The notes: generated from the sequence alone by a model not told the origin. 64,000 bases of DNA from Oreochromis niloticus (GCF_001858045.2 NC_031976.2:3814608-3878607); one strand, 5' to 3'; numbered from the stretch's first letter, positions 11,160 through 21,409 are shown. Made by a program: numbers and translations.

Positions 11160-12156
11160 CTGAGACAGCTGAGGCATCAAATATTTGATTAAACGGATGA
11201 AAAAAGAGAAGTTTCTTCCCTATAATTATCACTTTTTAAAATCTTTAGCAACTTCAAGTCTGTCAGCATGCTGAGGTCACAGAAACAAGAAAAGAAGCTT
11301 GACTTCAGAGTGCTGTTTACAGTTTTCTGTCATCATGATCTCCCCTGGTCATGGTAGCAGAATATTTTAATAATATAAAATATTATTTTTTTGTAATTCA
11401 TATTTTTCTGTTAATCAAAAATTTACTTTGTGAAATTTGTATTTGAGAATGCAGAATGTGATAATGTATTTTTGTTCAGTATTTAATTCACTCAGTTGCA
11501 ATTGTTAAATAATAATAAAAAATATATATATATATATATTCTTATAATTTAGCAAACTAATTTATCAAAAAATTATAAAAAAAAATACCATATTGTATTC
11601 ATACAGAATCAGTATGGTATCATTGTTTGTCTGTTCACTGATTGCTGAAACTAAGAGTTAGTTTTATCTATTTAGATCTAAAGTATCTAAACTCGAGCTC
11701 TAATGTTTCTTTCTGTGTGTGTGATATGTAATTTCCTACATCTTGGCAGAGTGTCAGTTTGTGCTTACAGATGGTGACTTTGTGGAGAGATGGCGGTGTT
11801 TCCTCAGAAGAACTAGCAGAGTCACAAAGGGCACGAGTCCATCTCACCACCTTGACTTGATGACTGATGCTCATCTGCACTGCACAAAGGAAATCAACTG
11901 ACAAAGGTTTGTCCAGTGTGTGTTATGAAATGTATATTTTACATCTTTTATGCTTACAGATATGTTTTTCTTGACAGAGGCTCTGCAGAGGTTAGACAAA
12001 GCAGAGAAAATTACAATTCTGATCTTTCATCAGAGGCTGCAGATAAACCATACACAGCTAAAATAGAAATAGTTGTTAGTTTTAGAATTGAATGTTTTTC
12101 ACACAGGCACATGTTGTACATAGTATGTGCATTACATTTTACTGTGATTTACTGGG
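11160..12156. other. AT-rich intergenic sequence
   Basis: Contains a short TA run (about 11522-11540), homopolymer tracts and no recognisable gene. Two short open stretches (11750-11900 and 11975-12060) lack supporting context. Confidence 0.45.
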
Positions 12157-12164
12157 ATATTTGT

Positions 12165-12906
12165 TAGTGATGTGTGGATCGATACTGAAATATCGATTCC
12201 TCCGATACCAGTCATTTATGTTCTAGAATTGATTCTCATATTAAAATATCAATATTTTAGTAATTTAGGGTAAATTTGTAGTTTATCATTAACAGGAACA
12301 CAGTGGAAAGAAACTATATCATTCGGATTGTCTACACTGGAAGGAACTACTTCGTCTTCCGCCTTTCATAGTCATATGCAAAATACAGCTGTAGCGTGCG
12401 CACTCACAACAATGGCTGAGTGTAAATGGAGTCATGTGCAGACGTATTTTACCTTCACAAACAGCCGAGACTTGGCAAGACAGTGAGGTGTTGTGGCAAC
12501 ACCACTAACCTCATCAAATACCTCACAGTAAATCATATCACAGAATATGATGAGCTTATGTTGAGGCGAACTGAAGAGGAGGAGAGGAGAGGGACAGGCG
12601 CTGCTAGGGCGAGACAGACGTCTCTTACGGAGTCCTTTAGTGCTGCAGGCAGGCAACATGTTCAAATAGCGCACAACTTCAGGTTTTTTATTTCTATATG
12701 ATAATTCTGCATTATTAAGCAGTAAGAACAAGTAATCTGATATCCTGTAATCATTATGAAGCTATAATTTGAGATACAATAAAAGATAGAATAAATAAAA
12801 TAAGTTTTTGTACAAAGTATTGGTATCGGATCAGTATCGTCGATACCACCCTAAATTTTACTTGGTATCGGATTGGAAAGGAAATCAGTGGTATCGCACA
12901 TCACTA
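12165..12906 (+). mobile_element. Small hAT element, internally deleted, with BED-finger remnant
   Basis: Inverted termini TAGTGATGTGTGG and CGCACATCACTA. The 8-bp target duplication ATATTTGT stands at 12157-12164 and 12907-12914. Subterminal GATCGATACTG/GTATCGGATCAG words resemble those of the 6233-7964 element. At 742 bp it is an internal deletion derivative that kept the start of the transposase gene. Confidence 0.92.
12412..12701 (+). pseudogene. hAT transposase N-terminus with BED-type zinc finger remnant
   Basis: The original start is likely the ATG at 12412 (MAECKWSHVQTYFTFTN). A frameshift or small deletion near 12483 then moves to the frame giving CCGNTTNLIKYLTVNH, the second half of a BED zinc finger (Cys then His). 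ITEYDELMLRRTEEEERRG and TSLTESFSAAGRQHV follow. This matches the start of ZBED-type hAT transposases as I remember the family. The first cysteine pair of the finger is lost and everything downstream is deleted, so only an inactive fragment remains. Confidence 0.7.
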
Positions 12907-13257
12907 ATATTTGTTGTCTGATGTTCAGGCAACAAATATAAAATGGAGAAATGGAATAAAAGGGAGAAGTTTTTGCTGTTTTTGTAATGACGTGAGTAAA
13001 TCTTCAATATTATTTATTTGCTTGGTTATTTTATGAGTGTTTCTGAGTGAGGGAGAGAGGAGTCATCATCCAGCTTCAAAGAAAACATCCAGGTAAAGTG
13101 ACGTGGATCAGTGGATAAACTTGTCTCCACTTTCAAGGGAGATACTCTTAGAGAGAGACTACCTGAGCCATCCATAAATTATAGTGCTTTCAAATACACA
13201 TACATTTTTAAAGGACAAAAATGAATATTGAACTTTCAGTGACCAAAGCTTTGCATG

Positions 13258-14360
13258 GTAAATGGTAAATGGCCTGTATTTGTATAGCGCTTTCTAGTCC
13301 CTTAGGACCCCAAAGCGCTTTACACAACCTGTCATCCACCCATTCACACACACATTCACACACTGGTGATGGCAAGCTACATTGTAGTGAAGCGAGATCG
13401 ATCAACTGCAGATCAGACAACAAACGACGGAGGCTCCAGAAAAGTGCAATCAAACGATAAGTTTATTGACAACGGAGAACAATCATCAGCATATGGCTTA
13501 TTTGCTCTGACAAAAATACACTGGGTTCTGGTTTTATAGCATAGAGGATCACACCCCCACATACACGTCAATACAGGTCAAAAATACATTATGTACAGTC
13601 ATTGTTTACAGACAAGGGTACATCTTGTACATCTCTAATAACTGTAAACAGACATATAACTTCTCTTTTTGATAACACCTTCCTTTTAAGGTAATAACTT
13701 CAAGCTTCAGGGCCTCTAAGGGCTAATAATTGACCCTCGTCCTCAATCTCTAAGTAGACAGAATTACAGCAAGTCTCAAATAAGAAGCAGAAGACACTTG
13801 GGCCTTCGCTCAGGCCTGCTACTAGATTTATGTGTATTGTAAGCATGCATGCAATTAACCTGCTATGTTCTCATCTTCCCTCAACATGTATCACCTGGAC
13901 ACTCTCACCAGTGAAGCTTAAAACCCTCTTGGATAGAACATCAACTCTAAACAAGCACAGATATGCAATGTGTATAAAATGATCATAACTACACCTGTAA
14001 ATAGAAAGGTCAATGTGATGATAAACATATTCAATGCAATATGAACCCTGTAAACAATATTACTGTTAAAATAATACTCTAAAACATGTTATTAATACAT
14101 TCATCATAAGGCAGATTATATGATAGCAATAAAAGAATCTCTGAATCCCAACAGTAGCCACAGCCACCCCGGGGCGCACTGACAGAGGCGAGGCTGCCGG
14201 ACACTGGCGCCACCGGGCCCTCTGACCACCACCAGTAGGCAACGGGTGAAGTGTCTTGCTCAAGGACACAACAACCGAGACTGTCCAAGCCGGGGCTCGA
14301 ACCGGCAACCTTCCGATTACAAGGCGAACTCCCAACTCTTGAGCCACGATCACCCCACGA
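13258..14360 (-). mobile_element. tRNA-derived SINE, split by a solo LTR
   Basis: The minus-strand SINE has its tRNA-like head at 14360, with the Pol III B-box-like GGTTCGAGCCC. The body includes GGCGCCAGTGTCCGGCAG, and the LINE-type tail GCGCTATACAAATACAGGCC ends at 13258. A 7-bp target duplication TTGCATG stands at 13251-13257 and 14361-14367. The LTR at 13388-14153 interrupts it at the GTAG in CATTGTAGCC. The other copies at 51100-51195 and 61275-61596 confirm the joined consensus. Confidence 0.88.
13388..14153 (-). mobile_element. Solo LTR of an endogenous retrovirus-like element
   Basis: 766 bp bounded by TG...CA (minus strand TGTTGGGATTC...CGCTTCA), with a 4-bp target duplication GTAG (13384-13387 and 14154-14157). 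On the minus strand a TATA box (TATAAAACCAG, near 13538) lies upstream of a polyadenylation signal (AATAAA, near 13462), the order expected for U3-R. No internal viral genes remain, so it arose by recombination between two LTRs. Confidence 0.85.
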
Positions 14361-14367
14361 TTGCATG

Positions 14368-15870
14368 TGTGTTTTCAAACTGTTCCTCAGATGAGCAGGA
14401 TATCACTCTTGGACTGTCTAACCTGCCAGAGCAGCATTGAATGACCACCACACATGAGCATGTTCCTGCAACATTCAGCATCTCATCCTTCATCTGTGTG
14501 CTTTTGCTTTTGGTAAGTAGAGCTACAGTAACTCTAAACACATGCCATCCATTTCTAACAGCCTGGTTACTTCCTGTCAGCTATTTTAGAAACCATGTGG
14601 TCACCTGACCTAACACTGTTTCTTCTTGTTCCCCTTAATGTTGAAGTGTCAAATGTCAAACAGCTGGAGAGGAAACTACACCAGTGTACTGGGATGTTTC
14701 ACCAGCATGCGCCAGACACTGTTCCTGCCTTTCATGGTAACATCACCAGAGACAGCCCCACCCACCTCAGGACCTTGATCATGATGATTATAATGATGAC
14801 AGCGAGCGGAACTAAGACTGTAAAAATCCACGACCAGAATGTTTAGATGCTTTCTAATTATTAATGAATACTGACAGCCTCTTTCTGTGTTTTGTCTGTT
14901 TTGTTTTTTGTGTTTCTTTTACCTCATTATTTACTAACAGCGTTCACCAAACTCACACAGTTTACATTGTGTATGTGTTTTCATCTTTACCAGCCACACT
15001 CTAAAAGCAATTAAGAAAAAAACTGTTATTTTTCTTTTTTGTAATCGATGATAATTCATTGAATATACTGCACTGCTTCCTTTAATTGCGTCACACATTG
15101 CTTTAAGTTTTTCGGTGTCAAGTTATTTTTTACTGCTGTTTGAATTCTCTATATGTTTGACCCTGTAGACTGTTTAATGGACTGCTTGTCTTTCTGTTTG
15201 TAATCGCGGACTGTTTTTCACTAAAGATTTGGATTTCTGACTTTAACACAGCCTCTGCGTGTCCTCCCTTTGTGTCCTCTTCCTCATGTTACATGTGTCA
15301 CAGATTCATTTTATTAACAGCTTTCCCACAGTGAGTTGCATCAGGATTCATTCACAGCACATTTGAGAATGATTCAGGTTAATACAGTGATATTAAAGGC
15401 AGAATTATCCTGACAGAGTGGCACTGTAAATTATTTTCTTTCATTAGGTAAATTTTAAAGTTCAGTATTTTCAAGCAGGAGTTATGAAGAATCATATTGG
15501 CATTAGGACTGTAACAATATGAGATTTCCATGTATTTACAAAGTCTAATTTTTCTAATTATCATAGAAAATAGGAAGCAAAATATGCAATTAATAATGCT
15601 GTTGGCTAAATTCATGCATAACTTTTAGTGTTTTTTGCATATTAATTATACTGAAATACAGATGGTGACCCTAGAAGCATACTAAACAGATGACAATCTA
15701 ACAGACATTATTGGCCGTCATGCACAGTGAGTCTGATCCTATGCTGTAAGAGTATGACAAGTATGTTTTTCGTCAGTTTGGAAGAAATAATATCACAATG
15801 TTAGTGTTTTTTTTTATTTTCCTTTTCTTTTATAATTGAAACTGTGATCAAAGCTACTCATGTTCATAGC
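14368..15870. other. Intergenic, no gene supported
   Basis: Short open stretches occur (14380-14437, ending SNLPEQH, and 14595-14846), but no domain or splice pattern is convincing. The rest is AT-rich. Confidence 0.4.
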
Positions 15871-16361
15871 ATAGTGATATTAGGCCCCTTATGTCAAACT
15901 GAGTGATTTGTGGCTCCAATAAGTTATTCATGAGCTCAGGAAGTAAAGGAAGTAATAAAGGAAGTAATAAAAATATGATATTCATAAAAAGTATGATATT
16001 CATAAAAAGTATGATTTTCATAAAATTATGATATTGCTCAAAAAATATGATAGTTCATAGCTCATTGCTTTTTCTTCCCCCCAAAAAAGAACTAATTGAT
16101 TATTTAGAAAGTTTTTATATCAAATAGCATTCTTTTATTTTTAAGCCATTAAAAAGATTTTACTTTTTTATGCTTAAAAAACGCCATCTGGTGGTGGGTC
16201 AGCGCGTATGCGCGCGCGCACACACCCCCGCGTGCTCGTGGGCGCGCCTGTCTCGGGCCCGTGCTTTTGTCTCTGGGACCGTGCTTGTGTGTGTGTGTGT
16301 GAAAATGTGTTAAACCGTAGTAAAAGTGCTTAGTTAAACTTGTGCTTTTGTAACGTTCAGT

Positions 16362-16565
16362 ATGGCCACACATACAGGGTGCATACCTCGTGGGAAAACT
16401 TTATTTCAATTTATTTGCATTTGTTTAATCCAAACAAGGAGATTTAGAATCAAAGTCAGAGTCGCAAAAAACTCTCGCGATCATACACGCACTGCAGCTC
16501 CCAACATAAAAAACTTCCTGAAAAAAACAATTTTCTCCAATACACGCGCAACAAAAAACCCCTAG
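16362..16565 (+). CDS. Small ORF conserved on both arms (left copy)
   Basis: 67 codons, open on both arms (mirror copy 22842-23045, minus) with only a few changes (for example Q/R in ICLI.TRRF and R/H in NS.DH). The product is basic (RTRRFRIKVRVAKN). It lies upstream of the 241-aa gene in the terminal zone and overlaps the region of internal direct repeats. Conservation may simply reflect the recent origin or homogenisation of the arms, so coding status is uncertain. No domain recognised. Confidence 0.25.
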   Translation: MATHTGCIPRGKTLFQFICICLIQTRRFRIKVRVAKNSRDHTRTAAPNIKNFLKKTIFSNTRATKNP

Positions 16566-16905
16566 AATAACTTGTTAGGGACCCCTCTATTCCCAAAACC
16601 TTGTATTCGATAACAGGGGAAAACACCTGAAAAACTCCTTAGTCTTTTTTCTTCAAACGATCCCTCTTTCTCAAATTCAGCGCACCGCAGCTCCCACCAA
16701 ACCCCTAGGCAAACAAGCAGCGAAACCTCCTCAAAAACCCTTCGTATTTCTATCTATTTCTATACGCACTACAAAAAACCCTAGAATAACTTGTAGGGAC
16801 CCCTGTATACCGAAAGCCTTATATTCGAAAACAGGGGAAATCCTGAAAAAAATCCTTAGTCTTTTTTCTTCAAACCAGCCCTCTACTAGCTCCGTCTCAA
16901 ATTCA
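16548..16905 (+). repeat. Two direct copies of a 130-bp terminal-zone repeat (left arm)
   Basis: Copies at about 16548-16680 and 16771-16905, spaced about 225 bp apart. They share CCCTAGAATAACTTGT, AGGGACCCCT, ATTCGA.AACAGGGGAAA and CCTTAGTCTTTTTTCTTCAA. The same pair occurs inverted at about 22503-22856. Iterated subterminal blocks could be protein-binding or replication-origin sites; that is inference. Confidence 0.8.
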
Positions 16906-17274
16906 GCAAAGTCTAAGTTCTCCTTTCGCTCTGACTCGCATCAAACCTCTCCCAGAGCAGCATCTTTTCCTTCTTGTTCGCTCCGTATCTGATCCTTAAT
17001 GATTCGGGCTCTTCGTTCGAAATTTGCGCCGGAGACCAACTCTGCCTCGCAGGCGTCCCTAACTTCCCCCTCTGCCAATCACATAACAAAGGGGCTGCTC
17101 CACTCGCACCCCGGTTAGCCAATCGGATACAGGTCCGATTTACCTTCTTAGCGATAGGTTTATTCTCTCGCTCGCATTCAGGATAAATAATGTAAAATTT
17201 CGGCTTAAATTTAACTGTTTTTTTCTCTGAGAAAAAAAACAAGCAACTTTTCTCTTTTTTTTTTCACAAACAAC

Positions 17275-18000
17275 ATGGCCGCCAGACCTACCAACCTCAC
17301 TATGGTCTCTCAGACCCCAGTAACTAGCTACAGAGCCTACGCTGCGCCGGCAGAACTCAGACGAATGCATCTTTGCAGGGTGCAACCTGCATCTGCTATC
17401 CCGTTGGAGGAGCGATTCCGTCTCAACACCGGGGGATTTTGGGGCTATGCTTTCAGCCTCCCAGAGAGCCAAATCTATTTCTACCAGCTAAAAGCAGGTG
17501 AAAGTTTTGGACCGCTGACACCGCGGATCACCCTTAGTTCCTCTGACTGGGCTGTTTTGACCCTCATCGCGACCCCTGAAATCCAGAAGAGCCTGCGGGA
17601 AACGAGCTCGCAGCAACCGCGAACAAGGGACCAGCAAACGCAGACGCATCCGGTTTTCAAAGAGGCCCACGCGTTTCCATCATTCACCCAACAACACCGG
17701 CCTTTAAACACGGTGAGAAAAACCATAACATACGCGCAGTGGGAGACGAAGACCACGCCATTTTGCAGGTGGATCTGCAGGGCAAATCGTCAGACATCAG
17801 ATGACGCTCGCAAGGATGATTTTGTGCTGGCCCTTACAAACACCCAGTGTGGTGTTTTCAACACATTGCTTCGGATTCCCACTCAGGACTGGTTGAAGAT
17901 GGTGGGTGAAAAGAACGGCAGAATATTAGAGCTTTTTAAGCTAAGTAAAAGCACAATTGAGCTGGTCCTGGTTGGAAATAACCCGCAACATTCTACATAG
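17275..18000 (+). CDS. Unknown 241-aa Polinton-element protein, left-arm copy
   Basis: An intact frame from ATG 17275 to the stop at 17998-18000. No signal peptide or membrane span is obvious. The N-terminus is rich in Ala/Thr (MAARPTNLTMVSQTP), the middle has a Gln/Thr-rich linker (SSQQPRTRDQQTQTHP, about residues 112-128), and the C-terminal third is ordered (FVLALTNTQCGVFNTLLRIP, ELFKLSKSTIELVLVGN). I do not recognise the family. It differs from the right-arm copy at about four residues, both frames being open, which points to recent duplication, gene conversion or constraint. A homopolymer T tract and AT-rich promoter-like sequence precede it. Confidence 0.75.
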   Translation: MAARPTNLTMVSQTPVTSYRAYAAPAELRRMHLCRVQPASAIPLEERFRLNTGGFWGYAFSLPESQIYFYQLKAGESFGPLTPRITLSSSDWAVLTLIATPEIQKSLRETSSQQPRTRDQQTQTHPVFKEAHAFPSFTQQHRPLNTVRKTITYAQWETKTTPFCRWICRANRQTSDDARKDDFVLALTNTQCGVFNTLLRIPTQDWLKMVGEKNGRILELFKLSKSTIELVLVGNNPQHST

Positions 18001-18097
18001 CCCCGCCCCTCATCCGGTCCCCCTTACCCCGCCTCCTCCTCCCCAGTCCTTTTAAAAACCACAACGGCTCTCTCCTCCACATCGTCTAAAAACAACC
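18001..18097 (+). promoter_or_regulatory. GC-box and TATA-like promoter between the two arm genes (left)
   Basis: The 97-bp gap holds CCCCGCCCC and CCCCGCCTCC (Sp1-type boxes), then TTTTAAAAACC about 40 bp before the ATG of the next gene. The mirror copy is 21313-21409. The layout suggests a separate promoter for the second gene. Inference from motifs only. Confidence 0.45.
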
Positions 18098-18580
18098 ATG
18101 ACTCACCACAGCTTTGGGACGCTCTCTGCTCTTTCTCCTTCATCCCTCCGACCATCAGCTGCTTATACACCACCACCGAGCCCTCCGATGGATCTGGCTA
18201 CTCCACCATCGAGCCCCCATCAGGCCTCATCATCTCCGGCCGCTATGCTTGCAGATACGCCACCCAGGGCTTCATCACCTCAAGGCTGGAACTCGCCCAC
18301 CCACCCTCAACTAGCTGCTCTCGGCTGGCAATCACCCGAGCAGACCCCGGTAAACAGCTCAGTCTCCGGTGCCTCGCTCTGGGCTTTGGGCGACCCTGTG
18401 TGCTGGTCTCTTTTCCGAGAGCCTGAAGACAATGATCCCCACCCCGGGGAGAGCCGTGGACACTCTTCGTCCGTGGACAACGATGAGGCCGCGAATCTAC
18501 TCCCCAAGTACCTTATCAGCTCGCTGCACTGTGGCTATCCTAGTATTTGTTTTTCTTCTCTTTCCTATTATTTTTCTTGA
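18098..18580 (+). pseudogene. Truncated left-arm copy of the chimeric Polinton ORF
   Basis: Same start as the 271-aa right-arm gene: a Ser/Pro-rich N-terminus (TPPPSPPMDLATPPSSP) followed by an acidic HPGESRGHSSSVDNDEAA. It differs by the lack of a 12-base duplication near codon 53 and a 33-base in-frame gap just before KYLISSL. After AGCTCGCTGC (18524) the inverted repeat ends, and the frame continues into unrelated T-rich sequence, giving HCGYPSICFSSLSYYFS then stop. It therefore lacks the zinc-binding, integrase-tail and chromodomain parts. Probably non-functional, though the Ser/Pro segment could still be expressed. Confidence 0.75.
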
Positions 18581-18675
18581 TTTTAGCTTTCTTGTTTTTC
18601 TTACTGTTCAGTTTTTTTTTGTTTCTTTACTCGTTTCAGATGTAATGTTTTTTTGTTTGTTTTTTTGTTTGTTTT

Positions 18676-19075
18676 TTTTACTCGTTCAAATGTATTGTTT
18701 TTCATTACAGCAAATAAATTGTTTTTGTAAAACCGTTACATGAAATAAAACCTGTTTGGAAAAGCATTGCAAGAATCAAACTCATTATTTGTTTTTTACT
18801 CGTTCAAATGTATTGTTTTTCATTACAGCAAATAAAACTGTTTTGGAAAACCGTTACATCAAATAAAACCTGTTTGGAAAAGCATTGCAAGAATCAAACT
18901 CATTATTTGTTTTTTACTCGTTCAAATGTATTGTTTTTCATTACAGCAAATAAAACTGTTTTGGAAAACCGTTACATCAAATAAAACCTATTTGGAAAAG
19001 CATTGCAAGAAACAAACTCATTATTTTTGTTTTTACTAGAATCAAAGTGTAATGTTTTTAATTACAACAAATAAA
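18676..19075 (+). repeat. 118-bp tandem repeat carrying polyadenylation-signal motifs
   Basis: Three near-identical units of 118 bp (CTCGTTCAAATGTATTG starts at 18681, 18799 and 18917) and a degraded fourth. Each contains AATAAA twice, as in CAGCAAATAAA and AAATAAAACCT. It lies just after the broken left-arm gene and before the convergent minus-strand genes. It may act as a 3'-end/terminator zone, or may be a minisatellite in the element's centre. Confidence 0.85.
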
Positions 19076-19247
19076 ATATTTTCATGAACTCGTTACATGA
19101 GATAAGTAACTGCTCGATCATGAAATAAAACCATAGTTAAACATAACTTCAAAGAACACACATGGCAGAACAGATTCTATTGAAACGCACATATTACGAC
19201 CCATCGATCGCTCGTGAAGTAAAGACATTGTTGCTTGTTCTTAGTTT

Positions 19248-19550
19248 TTAGAAAATATCCTGCTTAGACTTGCATGTGGCACGTCTGATGGTTTTAGCAC
19301 TCTGTCTCTTTTTCACCGCTTTCCTCGGCTTTTTAAACTCCATCAGCCTCCGACCCGGAGGACGTTTTAAGGGTCTACGTGAAATTATGCTCAGCCCCGA
19401 ACCCTCTTGCTGTTCTGGTGTGTTCGAGTGAGTCAAGTTAGACAGAGAGGAGGTCACAACATCTGTAGCAATACCTTTGACAGCTGTTTTCAAATGAGGT
19501 TTAGCGATGCTGACACCACGCTTTATGAACGGGGTTACAAATCTAAACAA
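19248..19550 (-). CDS. Basic 100-aa Polinton structural-type protein
   Basis: Intact frame from ATG at 19550 to the stop at 19248. The N-terminus (MFRFVTPFIKRGVSIAKPHL) could form an amphipathic helix. The middle is KGIATDVVTSSLSNL, then QQEGSGLSII, and a strongly basic tail (RRPLKRPPGRRLMEFKKPRK, KKRQSAKTIRR). In overall design it resembles small core or protein-VI/X-like proteins of Polintons, adintoviruses and adenoviruses. This is a resemblance in composition and position, not a demonstrated homology. It lies 126 bp after the 258-aa gene on the same strand, the grouping expected for capsid genes. Confidence 0.6.
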   Translation of the reverse strand: MFRFVTPFIKRGVSIAKPHLKTAVKGIATDVVTSSLSNLTHSNTPEQQEGSGLSIISRRPLKRPPGRRLMEFKKPRKAVKKRQSAKTIRRATCKSKQDIF

Positions 19551-19676
19551 TTTTGAGAAAATAGATGCTATTCCTCATCCGTAAATTACGGGCGCACCTG
19601 AAAAGCCCGGCAGTCCGTTACCAGCCTGCGTTTCATAATACCTTATAAATCTATTTTTATCCATATTTGTTATGAG

Positions 19677-20453
19677 TTATGGCAGATCCTTGACAGGCCG
19701 GAAATGTAGCTTGACTATCGTTTTACCGTAGGTAAAGTTTACAGGCTCGTTCTGATCGGTTTTGATTTCAATATGGATATTTTCGATGTGTTTGCGAGCA
19801 ACAGGAATATAGTCTGGTTTGTTAAAACACAGTGTAACAATATCTCCGTAATTACCCTCTATTTTGACAGTACGCAGTAGGGGGGAGTAGCTATCACCCA
19901 CGAGTTGTAAGGCAGCTATATCTGAATAACAGAATAGATGATAACATCCAGTTTTTATATCTGCAGGATATGGGGCAAATTTGCGCTCGAACCGCTGCCA
20001 GACACCTACTGGTACACCAAGCATATATGCGAGAGGAGGAAAAAACCTGAGTTGATATATGCCCCCAGCTGTGAATTCAAACTTTTTAACAATGGGGTGA
20101 TATTTTAGATAAATATCCGAGTCGAGACGCCTAAGGCAGGCTTCAACCTCTGCTCTCAGCGTGTTAGCATCCTCATAAAAGCCAGCGCGTATTTTTGTCT
20201 TAACCACATCATCAGGCCGCTGCTCAGCATCACTCTTTTTCCTCCATTCAAAATAAGCCTTATCATTCAGGAGATTAAGCCATGTATAGGGATATGAAAT
20301 TTCAGTGAGAGCCACCTCCCAGGCCCCATCAAGATTGAGATGCTGGGCGAGATCCACACGGAAGCAGCTACTGGTGTTATTTTTAAATACATTCAGACTT
20401 GCGTTTGATGGTAGCGTGACGTAAAACCCCTGCGACCTGAAAGTCATGCTCAA
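19677..20453 (-). CDS. Probable Polinton minor capsid (penton-like) protein
   Basis: Intact 258-aa frame, ATG at 20453, stop at 19677. The N-terminus GFYVTLPSNASLNVFKNNT, then LNLDGAWEVALTEISYPYTW, matches a pattern I associate with proteins encoded next to the major capsid gene in animal Polintons; the single-jelly-roll minor capsid role is inferred from that memory. Later blocks are YHPIVKKFEF, FFPPLAYMLGVP (aromatic, beta-rich) and GNYGDIVTLCFNKPDYIPV. Its length is shorter than some relatives. It sits between the basic 100-aa gene and the chimeric ORF, all on the minus strand. No major capsid gene is present nearby. Confidence 0.6.
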   Translation of the reverse strand: MSMTFRSQGFYVTLPSNASLNVFKNNTSSCFRVDLAQHLNLDGAWEVALTEISYPYTWLNLLNDKAYFEWRKKSDAEQRPDDVVKTKIRAGFYEDANTLRAEVEACLRRLDSDIYLKYHPIVKKFEFTAGGIYQLRFFPPLAYMLGVPVGVWQRFERKFAPYPADIKTGCYHLFCYSDIAALQLVGDSYSPLLRTVKIEGNYGDIVTLCFNKPDYIPVARKHIENIHIEIKTDQNEPVNFTYGKTIVKLHFRPVKDLP

Positions 20454-20496
20454 CCGTTACCAAGGTTACCAAGATGAAAGTGAGGTGCAGAGTTTG

Positions 20497-21312
20497 TTAT
20501 GTGAGGTTTTTAAGCTCACTGGCCTTCACCCAGCTATTAAACTTTTCAGGCCAGTTCCTCCATTTGACCAGGAAATAAATCTGTCCCCTCTGTTTACGTT
20601 TTGAGAGAATTTTGTCTATGTGATAGAGCTTATCCTTCACAAGAGCGATTTTCTGGAGCTCATGCTCGTAAAAACTAGCGATAATTTCTTCCCCATGTCC
20701 ATTCCATAACCTTTTGCAGAGTTCATCATAGTACTTGAAAAAGTAATATTTTTCCAGCGGGAAAAGACAAGAATGGCGTCTCTGTGAGGGGTGGGAGACC
20801 TCGCATCCTTGACACACATCTTGGCGATGCTTCTGGAGCAGCGAGCTGATAAGGTACTTGAGAGTTAGTTTTATAAGTTCAAAAACAGCGGTGGGGAGTA
20901 GAGTCGCGGCCTCATCGTTGTCCACGGACGAAGAGTGTCCACGGCTCTCCCCGGGGTGGGGATCATTGTCTTCAGGCTCTCGGAAAAGAGTCCGGCACAC
21001 AGGGTCGCCCAAAGCCCAGAGCGAGGCACCGGAGACTGAGCTGTTTACCGGGGTCTGCTCGGGTGATTGCCAGCCGAGAGCGGCTAGTTGAGGGTGGGTG
21101 GGCGAGTTCCAGCCTTGAGGTGATGAAGCCCTGGGTGTCTGCAAGCATAGCGGGTCTGCAAGCATAGCGGCCGGAGATGATGAGGCCTGATGGGGGCTCG
21201 ATGGTGGAGTAGCCAGATCCATCGGAGGGCTCGGTGGTGGTGTATAAGCAGCTGATGGTCGGAGGGATGAAGGAGAAAGAGCAGAGAGCGTCCCAAAGCT
21301 GTGGTGAGTCAT
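20497..21312 (-). CDS. Chimeric Polinton ORF: Ser/Pro-rich N-terminus, Cys/His motif, integrase tail and chromodomain
   Basis: 271 aa, ATG at 21312. Residues 1-130 are Ser/Pro-rich and probably disordered. About 165-190 carry a CQGCEVSHPSQRRHSCL Cys/His cluster that could bind zinc. Then GHGEEIIASFYEHELQKI, which I recognise as the linker before the C-terminus of Polinton integrases, and a chromodomain (YHIDKILSKRK, FLVKWRNWPEKFNSWV) at about 220-268. The RNase-H-like integrase core with its D,D-35-E residues is absent. The frame therefore looks like a fusion of an upstream gene to the end of the integrase gene, made by an internal deletion. It could target chromatin or be a by-product. The first 150 residues lie in the inverted repeat. 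Confidence 0.65.
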   Translation of the reverse strand: MTHHSFGTLSALSPSSLRPSAAYTPPPSPPMDLATPPSSPHQASSSPAAMLADPLCLQTPRASSPQGWNSPTHPQLAALGWQSPEQTPVNSSVSGASLWALGDPVCRTLFREPEDNDPHPGESRGHSSSVDNDEAATLLPTAVFELIKLTLKYLISSLLQKHRQDVCQGCEVSHPSQRRHSCLFPLEKYYFFKYYDELCKRLWNGHGEEIIASFYEHELQKIALVKDKLYHIDKILSKRKQRGQIYFLVKWRNWPEKFNSWVKASELKNLT

Positions 21313-21409
21313 GGTTGTTTTTAGACGATGTGGAGGAGAGAGCCGTTGTGGTTTTTAAAAGGACTGGGGAGGAGGAGGCGGGGTAAGGGGGACCGGATGA
21401 GGGGCGGGG

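Larger units (their letters stand above)
15876..18524 (+). repeat. Left arm of the 2.65-kb inverted repeat
   Basis: Outer end GATATTAGGCCCC. It contains a noncoding zone of about 1.4 kb, the complete 241-aa gene and the first part of the second gene. It diverges from the right arm after AGCTCGCTGC. It differs from the right arm by scattered substitutions, a CG-rich stretch with CGCGCGCA near 16209 and a GT run near 16289. Confidence 0.9.

Noticed and set aside
14281..14350. Possible tRNA gene on the minus strand (GGTTCGAGCCC box)
   Set aside because: It is the head of a SINE with target duplications. The acceptor stem does not fold as a working tRNA as far as I can judge. The same applies near 61425.
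17481..17756. Minus-strand 91-codon frame opposite the 241-aa gene (also at 21654-21929)
   Set aside because: Antisense shadow of a conserved gene; its openness on both arms follows from the arms being near-identical.
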